Part shown: positions 37,381-45,960 of the stretch, piece by piece
Layout of the letters: every line of letters starts with the position of its first letter
Numbering within the stretch: the stretch's first letter is position 1
Source of the DNA: Streptomyces tagetis
GTDB lineage: Bacteria; Actinomycetota; Actinomycetes; Streptomycetales; Streptomycetaceae
Length of the DNA stretch: 64,000 nt
Direction: 5' to 3'
Assembly: GCF_018069565.1 (NCBI RefSeq)
Contig: NZ_JAGPNL010000001.1
Coordinates: 434,001 to 498,000 of the forward strand
The notes under the pieces: model-generated
What the model saw: only the letters and a program-made list of their open reading frames with translations
Database searches by the model: none
Told to the model about the DNA's origin: nothing
Made by a program: the position numbers and the translations under genes

Positions 37381-38829
37381 ATGGGAACGATGTCCGCCGA
37401 GAACGGTACCGACGGTGTCGGCCGCCGCGATCTGATCAAGCGGTCCGCCGCGCTCGGACTGATCTCCGTACCGGCCATGGGCTTCCTTTCCGCCTGTGCG
37501 AGCGGTGGCGGGGACGACCGGAAGAAGGCCGGGGCGGGCAAGAAGACCGCGAAGAACCCCCTCGCCGTCAACGAGACCGCCCCGATGGAATTCGTGCTCT
37601 TCGACGGCGGATTCGGCAAGGAGTACGCCGAGGACGCGGTCAAGATCTACGAGACGAACTTCCCCGGCGCCAAGACCAAGTTCTCCGCCACCCAGAAGAT
37701 CCAGTCCACCCTCCAGCCGCGTTTCAACCAGGGCACCCCGCCCGACCTCATCGACAACTCCGGTGCGGAACAGATGGACATGGGCGTGCTCGTCGGCAAG
37801 AACCAGCTCGCCGACCTCACCCCGCTGCTGGACGCCCCCTCCTACGACGACCCGTCGAAGAAGGTCCGCGACACGCTGCGCCCCGGCATCGTGCAGATGG
37901 GCCAGTTCGACGGTGAGAAGGTGTGGATTCTCTACTACGCCTACACCGTCTACGGCGTCTGGTACTCGCGCAAGGCGCTCGCCTCGCTCGACGCGGAGTA
38001 CCCGAAGACCTGGGACGAGATGCTCGCGGTCTGCGAGAAGGCGAAGAAGAAGGGCATCGCCGGCTGGACCTACGCGGGCAAGTACCCGTACTACATCCCG
38101 TTCTCGCTCTACCCGATGATCGGCAAGGTCGGCGGCGCCGAGGTGCTCGACGCCATCGACAACCTGGAGCCGAACGCCTGGAAGCACCCCGCGGTCAAGG
38201 CGTGCTTCGAGGCGTACTACGAGCTGTACCGCAAGGGGTACGTGCTCAAGGGCACGCCGGGGCTGGACCACATCCAGTCGCAGACCGCCTGGGCCAAGGG
38301 CAAGGCGCTCTTCCTCCCCAACGGCTCCTGGGTGGAGAACGAGTCGGCCAACGTCATCCCCGCCGACTTCGACCTGGCCGTCTCGGCCCCCTCGGGCCTG
38401 GACGACGGCGACAAGATGCCCTTCGGCACCCTCTGGGCCTCCGGCGGCGAGCCCTTCGTCGTGCCCGCCAAGGCGGCCAACGCCCCCGGCGGCATGGAGC
38501 AGTTGCGCATCATGCTGAGCGAGGAGTCCTCGAAGAACTTCACCGGCAAGGTCAAGTCGCTGACCGCGTACAACGGCGGCACCGACGGCGTCGAGCTGAC
38601 CCCGGGCCTCACGTCCGGTGTGGCGGCGCTGGAGCTGGCCGGCGACAACGTGGTGAACCCGCGGTTGCAGGACTGGTACGTGCAGCTCCAGAAGGAGAAG
38701 ATCGGCGTCTCCGGCCTCGGCGAGATGATGGCCGGCCGGCTCACCCCGGCCGAGGCGATCAAGAAGATCCAGGGCTTCGCCGACGAGGCGGCCAAGGACT
38801 CGTCGGTCAAGCACTACAAGCACCAGTGA
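37381..38829 (+). CDS. ngcE: Chitobiose/GlcNAc-binding lipoprotein NgcE
   Basis: 482 residues. Tat-type signal GRRDLIKRSAALG with lipobox LSAC (Cys about 39), then a family 1 solute-binding fold. It corresponds in order and sequence to SCO6005, described as NgcE of S. coelicolor, a lower-affinity binding protein for N,N'-diacetylchitobiose; in S. olivaceoviridis NgcE binds GlcNAc and chitobiose. ATG 37381 is chosen with GAGG upstream; a TTG six bases earlier is less likely. A stem-loop follows the gene, probably raising binding-protein over permease expression. Confidence 0.88.
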   Translation: MGTMSAENGTDGVGRRDLIKRSAALGLISVPAMGFLSACASGGGDDRKKAGAGKKTAKNPLAVNETAPMEFVLFDGGFGKEYAEDAVKIYETNFPGAKTKFSATQKIQSTLQPRFNQGTPPDLIDNSGAEQMDMGVLVGKNQLADLTPLLDAPSYDDPSKKVRDTLRPGIVQMGQFDGEKVWILYYAYTVYGVWYSRKALASLDAEYPKTWDEMLAVCEKAKKKGIAGWTYAGKYPYYIPFSLYPMIGKVGGAEVLDAIDNLEPNAWKHPAVKACFEAYYELYRKGYVLKGTPGLDHIQSQTAWAKGKALFLPNGSWVENESANVIPADFDLAVSAPSGLDDGDKMPFGTLWASGGEPFVVPAKAANAPGGMEQLRIMLSEESSKNFTGKVKSLTAYNGGTDGVELTPGLTSGVAALELAGDNVVNPRLQDWYVQLQKEKIGVSGLGEMMAGRLTPAEAIKKIQGFADEAAKDSSVKHYKHQ

Positions 38830-38845
38830 GGAAGCGTCACCGGAG

Positions 38846-38875
38846 CCGGCCCGGCGCCCGCCCGCGCCGGGCCGG
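38846..38875 (+). terminator. Intercistronic stem-loop ngcE-ngcF
   Basis: CCGGCCCGGCGC (38846-38857) pairs perfectly with GCGCCGGGCCGG (38864-38875). Without a T-tract it is more likely a partial terminator or an mRNA-stabilising element. Confidence 0.6.
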
Positions 38876-38917
38876 ACCCGGTGACACCTTCCGCGCTCGG
38901 CCGGGGAGGCCCTGGGT

Positions 38918-39844
38918 ATGCAGCACGGCAAGTACCGGTTCATCGTGGGGTTCCTCGCGGTCCCCCTGGGGCTGTACACGCTCTTCGTCGTCTGGCCGTT
39001 CGTCCAGTCCATCTACTACTCGTTCACGGACTGGACGGGGCTGAGCCCCGACTTCGAGATGGTCGGCTTCGACAACTACGCCCGCATGCTCGACGACGAC
39101 ATCTTCTGGAAGTCGCTGCTGCACAGTGTGATGTTCGCCCTGCTGGTGCCGCTGGTCACCCTCGGCCTGGCACTGTTCCTCTCCTTCATGATCAACGTCG
39201 GCGGGCGGCGCCGCCGCGGCGGACCGGCCGTCACCGGCGTCCGGGGCTCCGGCTTCTACAAGATCGTCTACTTCTTCCCGCAGGTGCTCTCCATCGCGAT
39301 CGTCGCCCTGCTCTTCGCGTTCGCGTACAACCCCGACAGCGGCGCCATCAACTCGCTGCTGCGCGGCATCGGCCTCGACGGCGTCCAGCCGCTGTGGCTC
39401 GGCGACCCCGGCCTCGCGCTGTGGTGCGTGATGGCGGTGCTCGTCTGGTCCACGGTCGGCTTCTTCGTGGTGCTCTTCTCCGCGGGCATGGCCTCGATCC
39501 CGGTCGAGCTGTACGAGGCCGCGCTGCTGGACGGGGCGAGCCGCTTCGCCACCTTCTTCAAGGTCACCCTGCCGCTGCTGTGGGACACCGTGCAGTCCGG
39601 CTGGGTCTACATGGGCATCCTCGCGCTCGGCGCCGAGTCGTTCGCGGTCGTGCAGATCATGACGACCGGGCCCGGCGGACCGGACTACTCGACCACCGTC
39701 ATGGTCCTGTACGTGTACCAGAAGGCGTTCCGTGACGGTCAGGCCGCCTACGCCACCACGATCGGCGTCGCCCTGCTCCTCGTCACGCTGGCCTTCGCGG
39801 CCGTCGTGATGCGGCTGGGCCGGCGCGAGCGGCTGGAGTACTGA
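38918..39844 (+). CDS. ngcF: ABC permease NgcF
   Basis: 308 residues with six membrane segments and the EAA loop YEAALLDGASRFATFFKVTLP. First membrane subunit of the chitobiose/GlcNAc importer. ATG 38918. It is followed after four bases by ngcG. No ATPase subunit is encoded here; MsiK serves such importers in Streptomyces. Confidence 0.9.
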   Translation: MQHGKYRFIVGFLAVPLGLYTLFVVWPFVQSIYYSFTDWTGLSPDFEMVGFDNYARMLDDDIFWKSLLHSVMFALLVPLVTLGLALFLSFMINVGGRRRRGGPAVTGVRGSGFYKIVYFFPQVLSIAIVALLFAFAYNPDSGAINSLLRGIGLDGVQPLWLGDPGLALWCVMAVLVWSTVGFFVVLFSAGMASIPVELYEAALLDGASRFATFFKVTLPLLWDTVQSGWVYMGILALGAESFAVVQIMTTGPGGPDYSTTVMVLYVYQKAFRDGQAAYATTIGVALLLVTLAFAAVVMRLGRRERLEY

Positions 39845-39848
39845 GCAG

Positions 39849-40769
39849 ATGACGACGACCGAGACCCCCGCGCCCCCGCCCGCCGGCTCCGGCGCGGCGA
39901 CCCCGAAGGACGCCCCCGCCGGCGGCCCCCGGCCGGCGAGGAAGGAGGGCACGACCCTCAACGTCTTCTCCCACGGAGTGCTCGTCCTCTGGGCGGTCAT
40001 GGTCGCCCTGCCGCTGGTGTGGGCGGTGATGGCGTCCTTCAAGGACGACGCGGCCATCTTCGGCTCGCCCTGGTCGCTGCCCGACAGGCTGCGCTTCGAC
40101 AACTGGTCCCGGGCCTGGTCCCAGGCCCACATGAGCGACTACTTCCTCAACACCGCGCTGGTGGTGGGCGGTTCGCTCATCGGCACCCTGGTGCTGGGCT
40201 CCATGGCCGCCTATGTGCTGGCCCGCTTCGACTTCCCGGGCAACCGGTTCGTCTACTACTTGTTCGTGGGCGGCATGAGCTTCCCGATCATGCTCGCGCT
40301 GGTGCCCCTGTTCTACGTGGTGGACAACATGGGGCTGTTGAACACGATCCACGGGCTGATCCTCGTCTACATCGCCTACTCGCTGCCCTTCACGGTCTTC
40401 TTCCTGACCGCGTTCTTCCGCACCCTGCCGACCTCGGTGGCGGAGGCCGCGTTCGTCGACGGCGCCTCGCACAGCCGTACCTTCTTCCAGGTCATGCTGC
40501 CCATGGCCAAGCCCGGTCTGATCAGCGTGGGGATCTTCAACTTCCTGGGCCAGTGGAACCAGTACATGCTGCCCACGGTGCTCAACACCGACCCCGACAA
40601 GCACGTCCTCACCCAGGGCCTCGTGCAGCTCGCCGTCAGCCAGGGGTACAAGGGCGACTGGTCGGGGCTCTTCGCCGGACTGGTCATGGCCATGCTCCCC
40701 GTGCTGGCCGCGTACATCGTCTTCCAGCGCCAGGTCGTCACCGGCCTCACGGCGGGCGCCCTGAAGTAG
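39849..40769 (+). CDS. ngcG: ABC permease NgcG
   Basis: 306 residues. After a Pro/Ala-rich cytoplasmic N-terminus of about 40 residues come six membrane segments and the EAA loop AEAAFVDGASHSRTFFQVMLP. Second membrane subunit. ATG 39849 lies 4 bases after the ngcF stop with a poor ribosome-binding site, so translation is probably coupled. Confidence 0.9.
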   Translation: MTTTETPAPPPAGSGAATPKDAPAGGPRPARKEGTTLNVFSHGVLVLWAVMVALPLVWAVMASFKDDAAIFGSPWSLPDRLRFDNWSRAWSQAHMSDYFLNTALVVGGSLIGTLVLGSMAAYVLARFDFPGNRFVYYLFVGGMSFPIMLALVPLFYVVDNMGLLNTIHGLILVYIAYSLPFTVFFLTAFFRTLPTSVAEAAFVDGASHSRTFFQVMLPMAKPGLISVGIFNFLGQWNQYMLPTVLNTDPDKHVLTQGLVQLAVSQGYKGDWSGLFAGLVMAMLPVLAAYIVFQRQVVTGLTAGALK

Positions 40770-40803
40770 ACCGGCCGGAAACGGCCCGCCCGTACCGTCT
40801 CAC

Positions 40804-40834
40804 CATGCCGCTCCCGGCCCCCGGGAGCGGCATG
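40804..40834 (+). terminator. ngcEFG terminator
   Basis: CATGCCGCTCCCGG (40804-40817) and CCGGGAGCGGCATG (40821-40834) form a perfect 14-bp stem with a 3-base loop, 34 bases after ngcG. Confidence 0.85.
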
Positions 40835-40970
40835 TACACGTCCGGGGGTGGGTACCCGGATGAGGTTCAACCTCTTGACGGGAGGCGACCCGAACGGCTC
40901 AGCTTAGAGTTCACTAGTTGGACATGGACGGGGCCTCATCGAAGCGGTCCCGGCGCGCAGGAGGTTCGTC

Positions 40971-42182
40971 GTGGAGACTCCCGGTTCGCAGTCGTCGCTG
41001 CACCGAGCCAACCTGGAACGGGTCGTACGAGCGGTACGGCTCGCCGGTTCGCTCACGCAGGCGGAGATCGCGCGGACGACGGGCCTGTCCGCGGCGACCG
41101 TCTCCAACATCGTCCGGGAGCTGCGCGAGGGCGGGACGGTCGAGGTCACACCCACCTCGGCGGGCGGCCGGCGGGCCCGCAGCGTCTCCCTGAGCGGTGA
41201 CGCCGGGATCGTCATCGGCGTGGACTTCGGGCACACGCACCTGCGCGTCGCGGTCGGGAACCTCGCCCACCAGGTGCTCGCCGAGGAATCCGAGCCACTG
41301 GACGTCGACGCCTCCTCCACCCAGGGCTTCGACCGGGCGGAAGCCCTGGTCAACCGGCTGATCACGGCGACCGGTGTCGACCCGGACAAGATCACCGGAG
41401 TGGGGCTGGGCGTCCCCGGCCCCATCGACGTGGAGTCCGGCACCCTCGGCTCCACCGCCATCCTGCCCGGCTGGGGCGGCACCCGGCCCGCCGAGGAGCT
41501 GCGGGGGCGGCTCGGCGTGCCGGTGCACGTGGACAACGACGCCAACCTCGGCGCCCTCGGCGAGCTGGTCTGGGGCAGCGGCCGGGGCGTGCGGGACCTG
41601 GCGTACATCAAGGTCGCCAGCGGTGTCGGCGCCGGTCTGGTGATCAATGGCTCGATCTACCGGGGCCCCGGCGGCACGGCCGGCGAGATCGGCCACATCA
41701 CCCTGGACGAGTCCGGCCCCGTCTGCCGCTGCGGCAACCGCGGCTGCCTGGAGACCTTCGCCTCCGCGCGGTACGTGCTGCCGCTGCTCCAGCCGAGCCA
41801 CGGCAGCGACCTGACCATGGAGGGCGTGGTCCGGCTGGCCCGCGAGGGCGACCCCGGCTGCCGCCGGGTCATCGCCGATGTCGGCCGCCACATCGGCAGC
41901 GGTGTCGCCAACCTGTGCAACCTGCTCAACCCGAGCCGGGTGGTCCTCGGCGGGGACCTCGCCGAGGCCGGGGAGCTGGTCCTCGCGCCGATAAGGGAGT
42001 CCGTGGGCCGCTACGCCATCCCCAGCGCCGCCCGCCAGCTCTCGGTGCTCCCCGGGGCGCTGGGCGGCCGGGCCGAGGTGCTGGGCGCGCTCGCCCTCGC
42101 CCTCGGCGAGATGGGTGATTCGACGCTTTTGGACGGGACGGCCGCGGGGTCCCTGTCCACAGCCGCTCCTGCCTTCACTTAG
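40971..42182 (+). CDS. rok7B7: ROK-family regulator Rok7B7
   Basis: 403 residues. N-terminal winged HTH (about 15-75, SLTQAEIARTTGLSAATVSNIV), then a ROK kinase-like domain with VDNDANLGALGE and the zinc-binding motif CRCGNRGCLE. The window's gene order (ngcEFG, this gene, xylFGH) is that of S. coelicolor SCO6008, where Rok7B7 controls the xylose operon, carbon catabolite repression and antibiotic production. GTG 40971 has AGGAGG upstream. It lies directly upstream of, and on the same strand as, its presumed target. Confidence 0.9.
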   Translation: METPGSQSSLHRANLERVVRAVRLAGSLTQAEIARTTGLSAATVSNIVRELREGGTVEVTPTSAGGRRARSVSLSGDAGIVIGVDFGHTHLRVAVGNLAHQVLAEESEPLDVDASSTQGFDRAEALVNRLITATGVDPDKITGVGLGVPGPIDVESGTLGSTAILPGWGGTRPAEELRGRLGVPVHVDNDANLGALGELVWGSGRGVRDLAYIKVASGVGAGLVINGSIYRGPGGTAGEIGHITLDESGPVCRCGNRGCLETFASARYVLPLLQPSHGSDLTMEGVVRLAREGDPGCRRVIADVGRHIGSGVANLCNLLNPSRVVLGGDLAEAGELVLAPIRESVGRYAIPSAARQLSVLPGALGGRAEVLGALALALGEMGDSTLLDGTAAGSLSTAAPAFT

Positions 42183-42188
42183 AGAACG

Positions 42189-42206
42189 GATGGCACCGTT
42201 GCCATC
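42189..42206. promoter_or_regulatory. Inverted repeat between rok7B7 and xylF
   Basis: GATGGCA-CCGT-TGCCATC, perfect 7-bp arms, seven bases after the rok7B7 stop and about 100 before xylF. It could be an operator for the xyl operon or a weak terminator; no T-tract follows. Confidence 0.5.
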
Positions 42207-42303
42207 TCGTTAAGGATTTACTTCTTGACGTCGCACGTGCGGCCGAGTTGACTTCCAGCCACCTCGGCCGCAAGGACGCGGCCTCGTCAGGGAGGTTTCT
42301 GAA

Positions 42304-43416
42304 GTGAACACGCGTATGCGCCGTGCCGCCTTTGCCGTTGCCGCCGGTGCGATGGCCGTCTCGCTCGCCGCTTGTGGCAGCGCCAAGGAGTCCGGCGACA
42401 AGAAGGACTCGTCCGACGCCGCCGCCAAGAAGGGCGACGCCATCACCGTCGGCCTGCTGCTGCCGGAGAACCAGACCGCGCGGTACGAGAAGTTCGACAA
42501 GCCCCTGATCGAGAAGAAGGTCAAGGAGCTGACGAACAACAAGGGCAAGGTCGTCTACGCCAACGCCAAGCAGGACACCAGCCTGCAGAACCAGCAGGTC
42601 GACACCATGGTGACCAACAAGGTCGACGTGCTGATCGTGGACCCGGTGGACGCCAAGGCGATCGCGGGCTCGGTGAAGAAGGCCAAGGAGGCGGGCATCC
42701 CCGTCGTCGCCTACGACCGCCTGGCCGAGGGCCCGATCGACGCCTACACCTCGTTCGACAACGTGACCGTCGGCAAGGCGCAGGGCGAGGCGCTGCTGGA
42801 GGCGCTGGGCGACAAGGCCAAGGACGGCCAGATCGTCATGATGAACGGCTCCTCGACCGACCCCAACGCCGCCCAGTTCAAGGAAGGCGCCCACTCCGTC
42901 CTCGACGGCAAGGTCAAGATCGGCCGCGAGTACGACACCAAGGAGTGGAAGCCGGAGAACGCCAACGCCAACATGGAGGGCGCCATCTCCGCCCTCGGCA
43001 AGGACAAGATCGTCGGCGTCTACTCCGCCAACGACGGCATGGCGGGCGGCATCATCACCGCCCTGAAGGCCGCCGGCATCACCGTCCCGGTCACCGGCCA
43101 GGACGCCGAACTCGCGGGCGTGCAGCGCATCCTCACCGGCGAGCAGTTCATGAGCGTCTACAAGTCCTACCCGCAGGAGGCGGAGGTCGCCGCCGAGATG
43201 GCCGTCGCCCTCGCCCAGGGCAAGTCGCTCGACCCCATCGCCACCAGCAAGTCCGACAGCGCCACCAACAAGGGCATCCCGACGGTGCTCGTCCCGGTCA
43301 TCTCGCTGACCAAGGACAACGTCAACGACACCGTCATCAAGGAGGGTTACTACACCCTCGACGAGATCTGCACGGACAAGTACAAGGCCGCCTGCGAGAA
43401 GGCCGGCGTCAAGTAA
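42304..43416 (+). CDS. xylF: Xylose-binding lipoprotein XylF
   Basis: 370 residues. Lipoprotein signal with lipobox LAAC (Cys about 24), then a periplasmic-binding-protein type 1 fold (substrate contacts expected around VDPVDAKAIAG, VVAYDRLAEG and YSANDGMAGG). This is the CUT2-type D-xylose-binding protein of XylFGH. GTG 42304 has GGGAGG upstream. A stem-loop (43447-43479) separates it from xylG. Confidence 0.92.
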   Translation: MNTRMRRAAFAVAAGAMAVSLAACGSAKESGDKKDSSDAAAKKGDAITVGLLLPENQTARYEKFDKPLIEKKVKELTNNKGKVVYANAKQDTSLQNQQVDTMVTNKVDVLIVDPVDAKAIAGSVKKAKEAGIPVVAYDRLAEGPIDAYTSFDNVTVGKAQGEALLEALGDKAKDGQIVMMNGSSTDPNAAQFKEGAHSVLDGKVKIGREYDTKEWKPENANANMEGAISALGKDKIVGVYSANDGMAGGIITALKAAGITVPVTGQDAELAGVQRILTGEQFMSVYKSYPQEAEVAAEMAVALAQGKSLDPIATSKSDSATNKGIPTVLVPVISLTKDNVNDTVIKEGYYTLDEICTDKYKAACEKAGVK

Positions 43417-43446
43417 GCGGTCCCCGGGCCCCACGGGCCCACCGGA

Positions 43447-43479
43447 CCGTACGGGAATCCGCACCGGAGGCCCGTACGG
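43447..43479 (+). terminator. Stem-loop between xylF and xylG
   Basis: CCGTACGGG (43447-43455) pairs with CCCGTACGG (43471-43479) in the 200-base xylF-xylG gap. Like the ngcE-ngcF element, it probably favours expression of the binding protein. Confidence 0.55.
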
Positions 43480-43616
43480 CCCGGCGACCGTCATGAACTC
43501 CGTCGGCGCCCCGCAGACCGACAGCCCCGCAAGCTCCGCAGCGGGACGCCGGCGGAACACCCCCCAATCTGCTGCACAACCTCCCGCCGGGTCAGGCGGC
43601 GAAGGAGATGGTTCAC

Positions 43617-44399
43617 GTGTCCGCTACGCCCGTGCTGGCGTTGCGCGGGGTCTCCAAGCGATTCGGTGCCGTCCAGGCGCTCACCGACGTCGAGCTTGAG
43701 GTCCACGCCGGTGAGGTGGTCGCCCTGGTCGGCGACAACGGTGCCGGAAAGTCCACGCTGGTCAAGACGATCGCCGGCGTGCACCCCATCGATGAGGGAG
43801 TCATCGAGTGGGACGGCAGAGCCGTCACCATCAACAAGCCGAACGACGCCCAGAGCCTGGGCATCGCGACGGTCTACCAGGACCTCGCGCTCTGCGACAA
43901 CATCGACGTCGTCGGCAACCTCTACCTCGGCCGGGAGGTCCGCAAGCGCGGTGTCCTCGACGAGGTCGAGATGGAGCGCCGCTCCCGGGAACTGCTGGAC
44001 ACGCTCTCCATCCGGATACCCAGCGTCCGCATCCCGATCGCCTCCCTCTCCGGAGGCCAGCGCCAGGTCGTGGCCATCGCCCGCTCGATGCTCGGCGAGC
44101 CCAAGCTGGTCATCCTGGACGAACCCACCGCCGCCCTCGGCGTCGAGCAGACCGCCCAGGTCCTCGACCTCGTCGAACGGCTGCGCGAGCGCGGTCACGC
44201 CGTCATTCTCATCAGCCACAACATGGCCGACGTGAAGGCGGTCGCCGACAAGGTCGCCGTGCTGCGCCTCGGCCGCAACAACGGCGTCTTCGAGGTCAAG
44301 TCGACCTCGCAGGAAGAGATCATCTCCGCCATCACGGGTGCCACGGACAACGCCGTGACCCGTCGTGCGGCGCGCACCAATGGGGAGATCCAGAAGTGA
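43617..44399 (+). CDS. xylG: Xylose ABC transporter ATPase XylG (single NBD)
   Basis: 260 residues with Walker A GDNGAGKST, signature LSGGQRQ, Walker B LVILDEPTAALG and H-loop ISHN. Enteric XylG/RbsA proteins have two NBDs (about 500 residues); here there is only one, so two copies must pair in the complex. GTG 43617 is preferred because AAGGAG lies nine bases upstream; the ATG at 43608 would touch that site. It overlaps xylH by four bases. Confidence 0.92.
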   Translation: MSATPVLALRGVSKRFGAVQALTDVELEVHAGEVVALVGDNGAGKSTLVKTIAGVHPIDEGVIEWDGRAVTINKPNDAQSLGIATVYQDLALCDNIDVVGNLYLGREVRKRGVLDEVEMERRSRELLDTLSIRIPSVRIPIASLSGGQRQVVAIARSMLGEPKLVILDEPTAALGVEQTAQVLDLVERLRERGHAVILISHNMADVKAVADKVAVLRLGRNNGVFEVKSTSQEEIISAITGATDNAVTRRAARTNGEIQK

Positions 44400-45688
44400 G
44401 CATCGACAAGACCTCCACGTCCGCCGAGGAAACCGCGGTGGAGAACCCCGAGGCGGCAGCCGCCGCCGTCACCGCGGTCGACCCGCGGCTGCTCGTGCGC
44501 GAGCAGGGCTTCGCCGGCTACGTCGGCGAGTTCAAGCGGAAGATGAAGGCCGGCGACCTCGGATCGATCCCGGTCGTCATCGGCCTGCTGGTCATCTGGG
44601 CCATCTTCACCAGCCTGAACCGCAACTTCCTCACCGCCGGCAACTTCTCCGACATGTCGGTCGCCATGGTCGGCACCGGCATGATCGCCGTCGGTATCGT
44701 CTTCGTCCTGCTGCTCGGCGAGATCGACCTGTCGGTCGGCTCGGTCAGCGGTGTCGCGGGCGCCACCTTCGCGGTGCTCAGCGTCACCCACGGGATGAAC
44801 GAGGTCCTGGCCCTCGTCCTGGCCATCCTCACCGGCACCGCCGCGGGCGCCATCCACGGCTTCTTCTTCGCCCGCATCGGCGTCCCCGCCTTCGCCGTCA
44901 CCCTCGCCGGACTGCTGTTCTGGCAGGGCTTCATGCTCCAGATCCTCGGCAGCAACGGCACCATCAACCTCGACTCCGAGGGCCTCGTCGCCCAGCTCAC
45001 CAGCCACTACTTCAGCGACGTGGCCGCCGCCTACGGGCTCGCGGTCGTCGTGACGGCGGGCTACTTCCTCACCGCCTTCTTCGGCAACCGCCGCCGCGAG
45101 GCCGCCGGGGTGCCGTCCCGGCCGCTGAGCGAGACGATCGTGCGCACGGTGCTGCTGGCCGTCCTGGCCTTCGTCGTGGCGATCGTCTTCAACCAGCACA
45201 AGGGCCTGCCGCTGGCCGTCGTGATCTTCCTCGCGGTCCTGCTGCTCACGGACTTCGTGCTGCGCCGCACCGCCTACGGCCGCAAGGTCTTCGCGCTCGG
45301 CGGCAGCGTCGAGGCGTCCCGCCGCGCCGGCATCAACGTCGAACTGGTCCGGATCTCGGTCTTCGCCATCGCCGGCACCTTCGCCGCGATCGGCGGCCTC
45401 TTCGTCGCCTCGAAGATCGCCTCCGCCAACCAGGGCGCGGGCACCGGCGAATTCCTGATGAACGTCATCGCCGCGGCCGTCATCGGCGGCACGTCCCTCT
45501 TCGGCGGACGCGGACGCACCTGGAACGCCCTGCTGGGTGTCATGGTCATCGTCTCGATCCAGTACGGCCTCGCCCTGGAGGGCATCGCCTCGCCGGTCCA
45601 GTACATGATCACCGGTGGCGTGCTGCTGGCGACCGTCGTCATCGACGCCGTCACCCGCAAGACCCAGAAGACGGCGGGCCGCGCCTAG
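44396..45688 (+). CDS. xylH: Xylose ABC permease XylH
   Basis: 430 residues. An acidic N-terminal tail of about 55 residues is followed by about ten membrane segments of the BPD_transp_2 family, with the conserved GEIDLSVGSVSG and TAYGRKVFALGGSVEASRRAGI. GTG 44396 overlaps the xylG stop (GTGA). Last gene of the operon; a strong hairpin follows. Confidence 0.93.
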   Translation: MSIDKTSTSAEETAVENPEAAAAAVTAVDPRLLVREQGFAGYVGEFKRKMKAGDLGSIPVVIGLLVIWAIFTSLNRNFLTAGNFSDMSVAMVGTGMIAVGIVFVLLLGEIDLSVGSVSGVAGATFAVLSVTHGMNEVLALVLAILTGTAAGAIHGFFFARIGVPAFAVTLAGLLFWQGFMLQILGSNGTINLDSEGLVAQLTSHYFSDVAAAYGLAVVVTAGYFLTAFFGNRRREAAGVPSRPLSETIVRTVLLAVLAFVVAIVFNQHKGLPLAVVIFLAVLLLTDFVLRRTAYGRKVFALGGSVEASRRAGINVELVRISVFAIAGTFAAIGGLFVASKIASANQGAGTGEFLMNVIAAAVIGGTSLFGGRGRTWNALLGVMVIVSIQYGLALEGIASPVQYMITGGVLLATVVIDAVTRKTQKTAGRA

Positions 45689-45715
45689 CAACCGCCGCCC
45701 CCCCCGCGCCGTCCG

Positions 45716-45756
45716 CTCCGCCCGCCCGTCCCCGCCCCGGGGGCCGGCGGGCGGAG
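45716..45756 (+). terminator. xylFGH terminator
   Basis: CTCCGCCCGCC (45716-45726) and GGCGGGCGGAG (45746-45756), a perfect 11-bp stem 28 bases after xylH. Confidence 0.75.
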
Positions 45757-45960
45757 TGCTGTGCCCACCGGCCCGACCCGCCCGCAGGGGGGCGCCCGGA
45801 ACCCCGCGCGCGCCACCTGCGTGTCGTAGAAGGGGGCGTTGTTGGGTACAGCCGAACGGGTGACGTACGACGCACTGCCCGGACATCTTCCGCCGGAGCG
45901 GAAGATTAGACTCGACCCGCCCGGTAACAGCTCGATCAGCTCTATTGCAAGGAGGCACGG

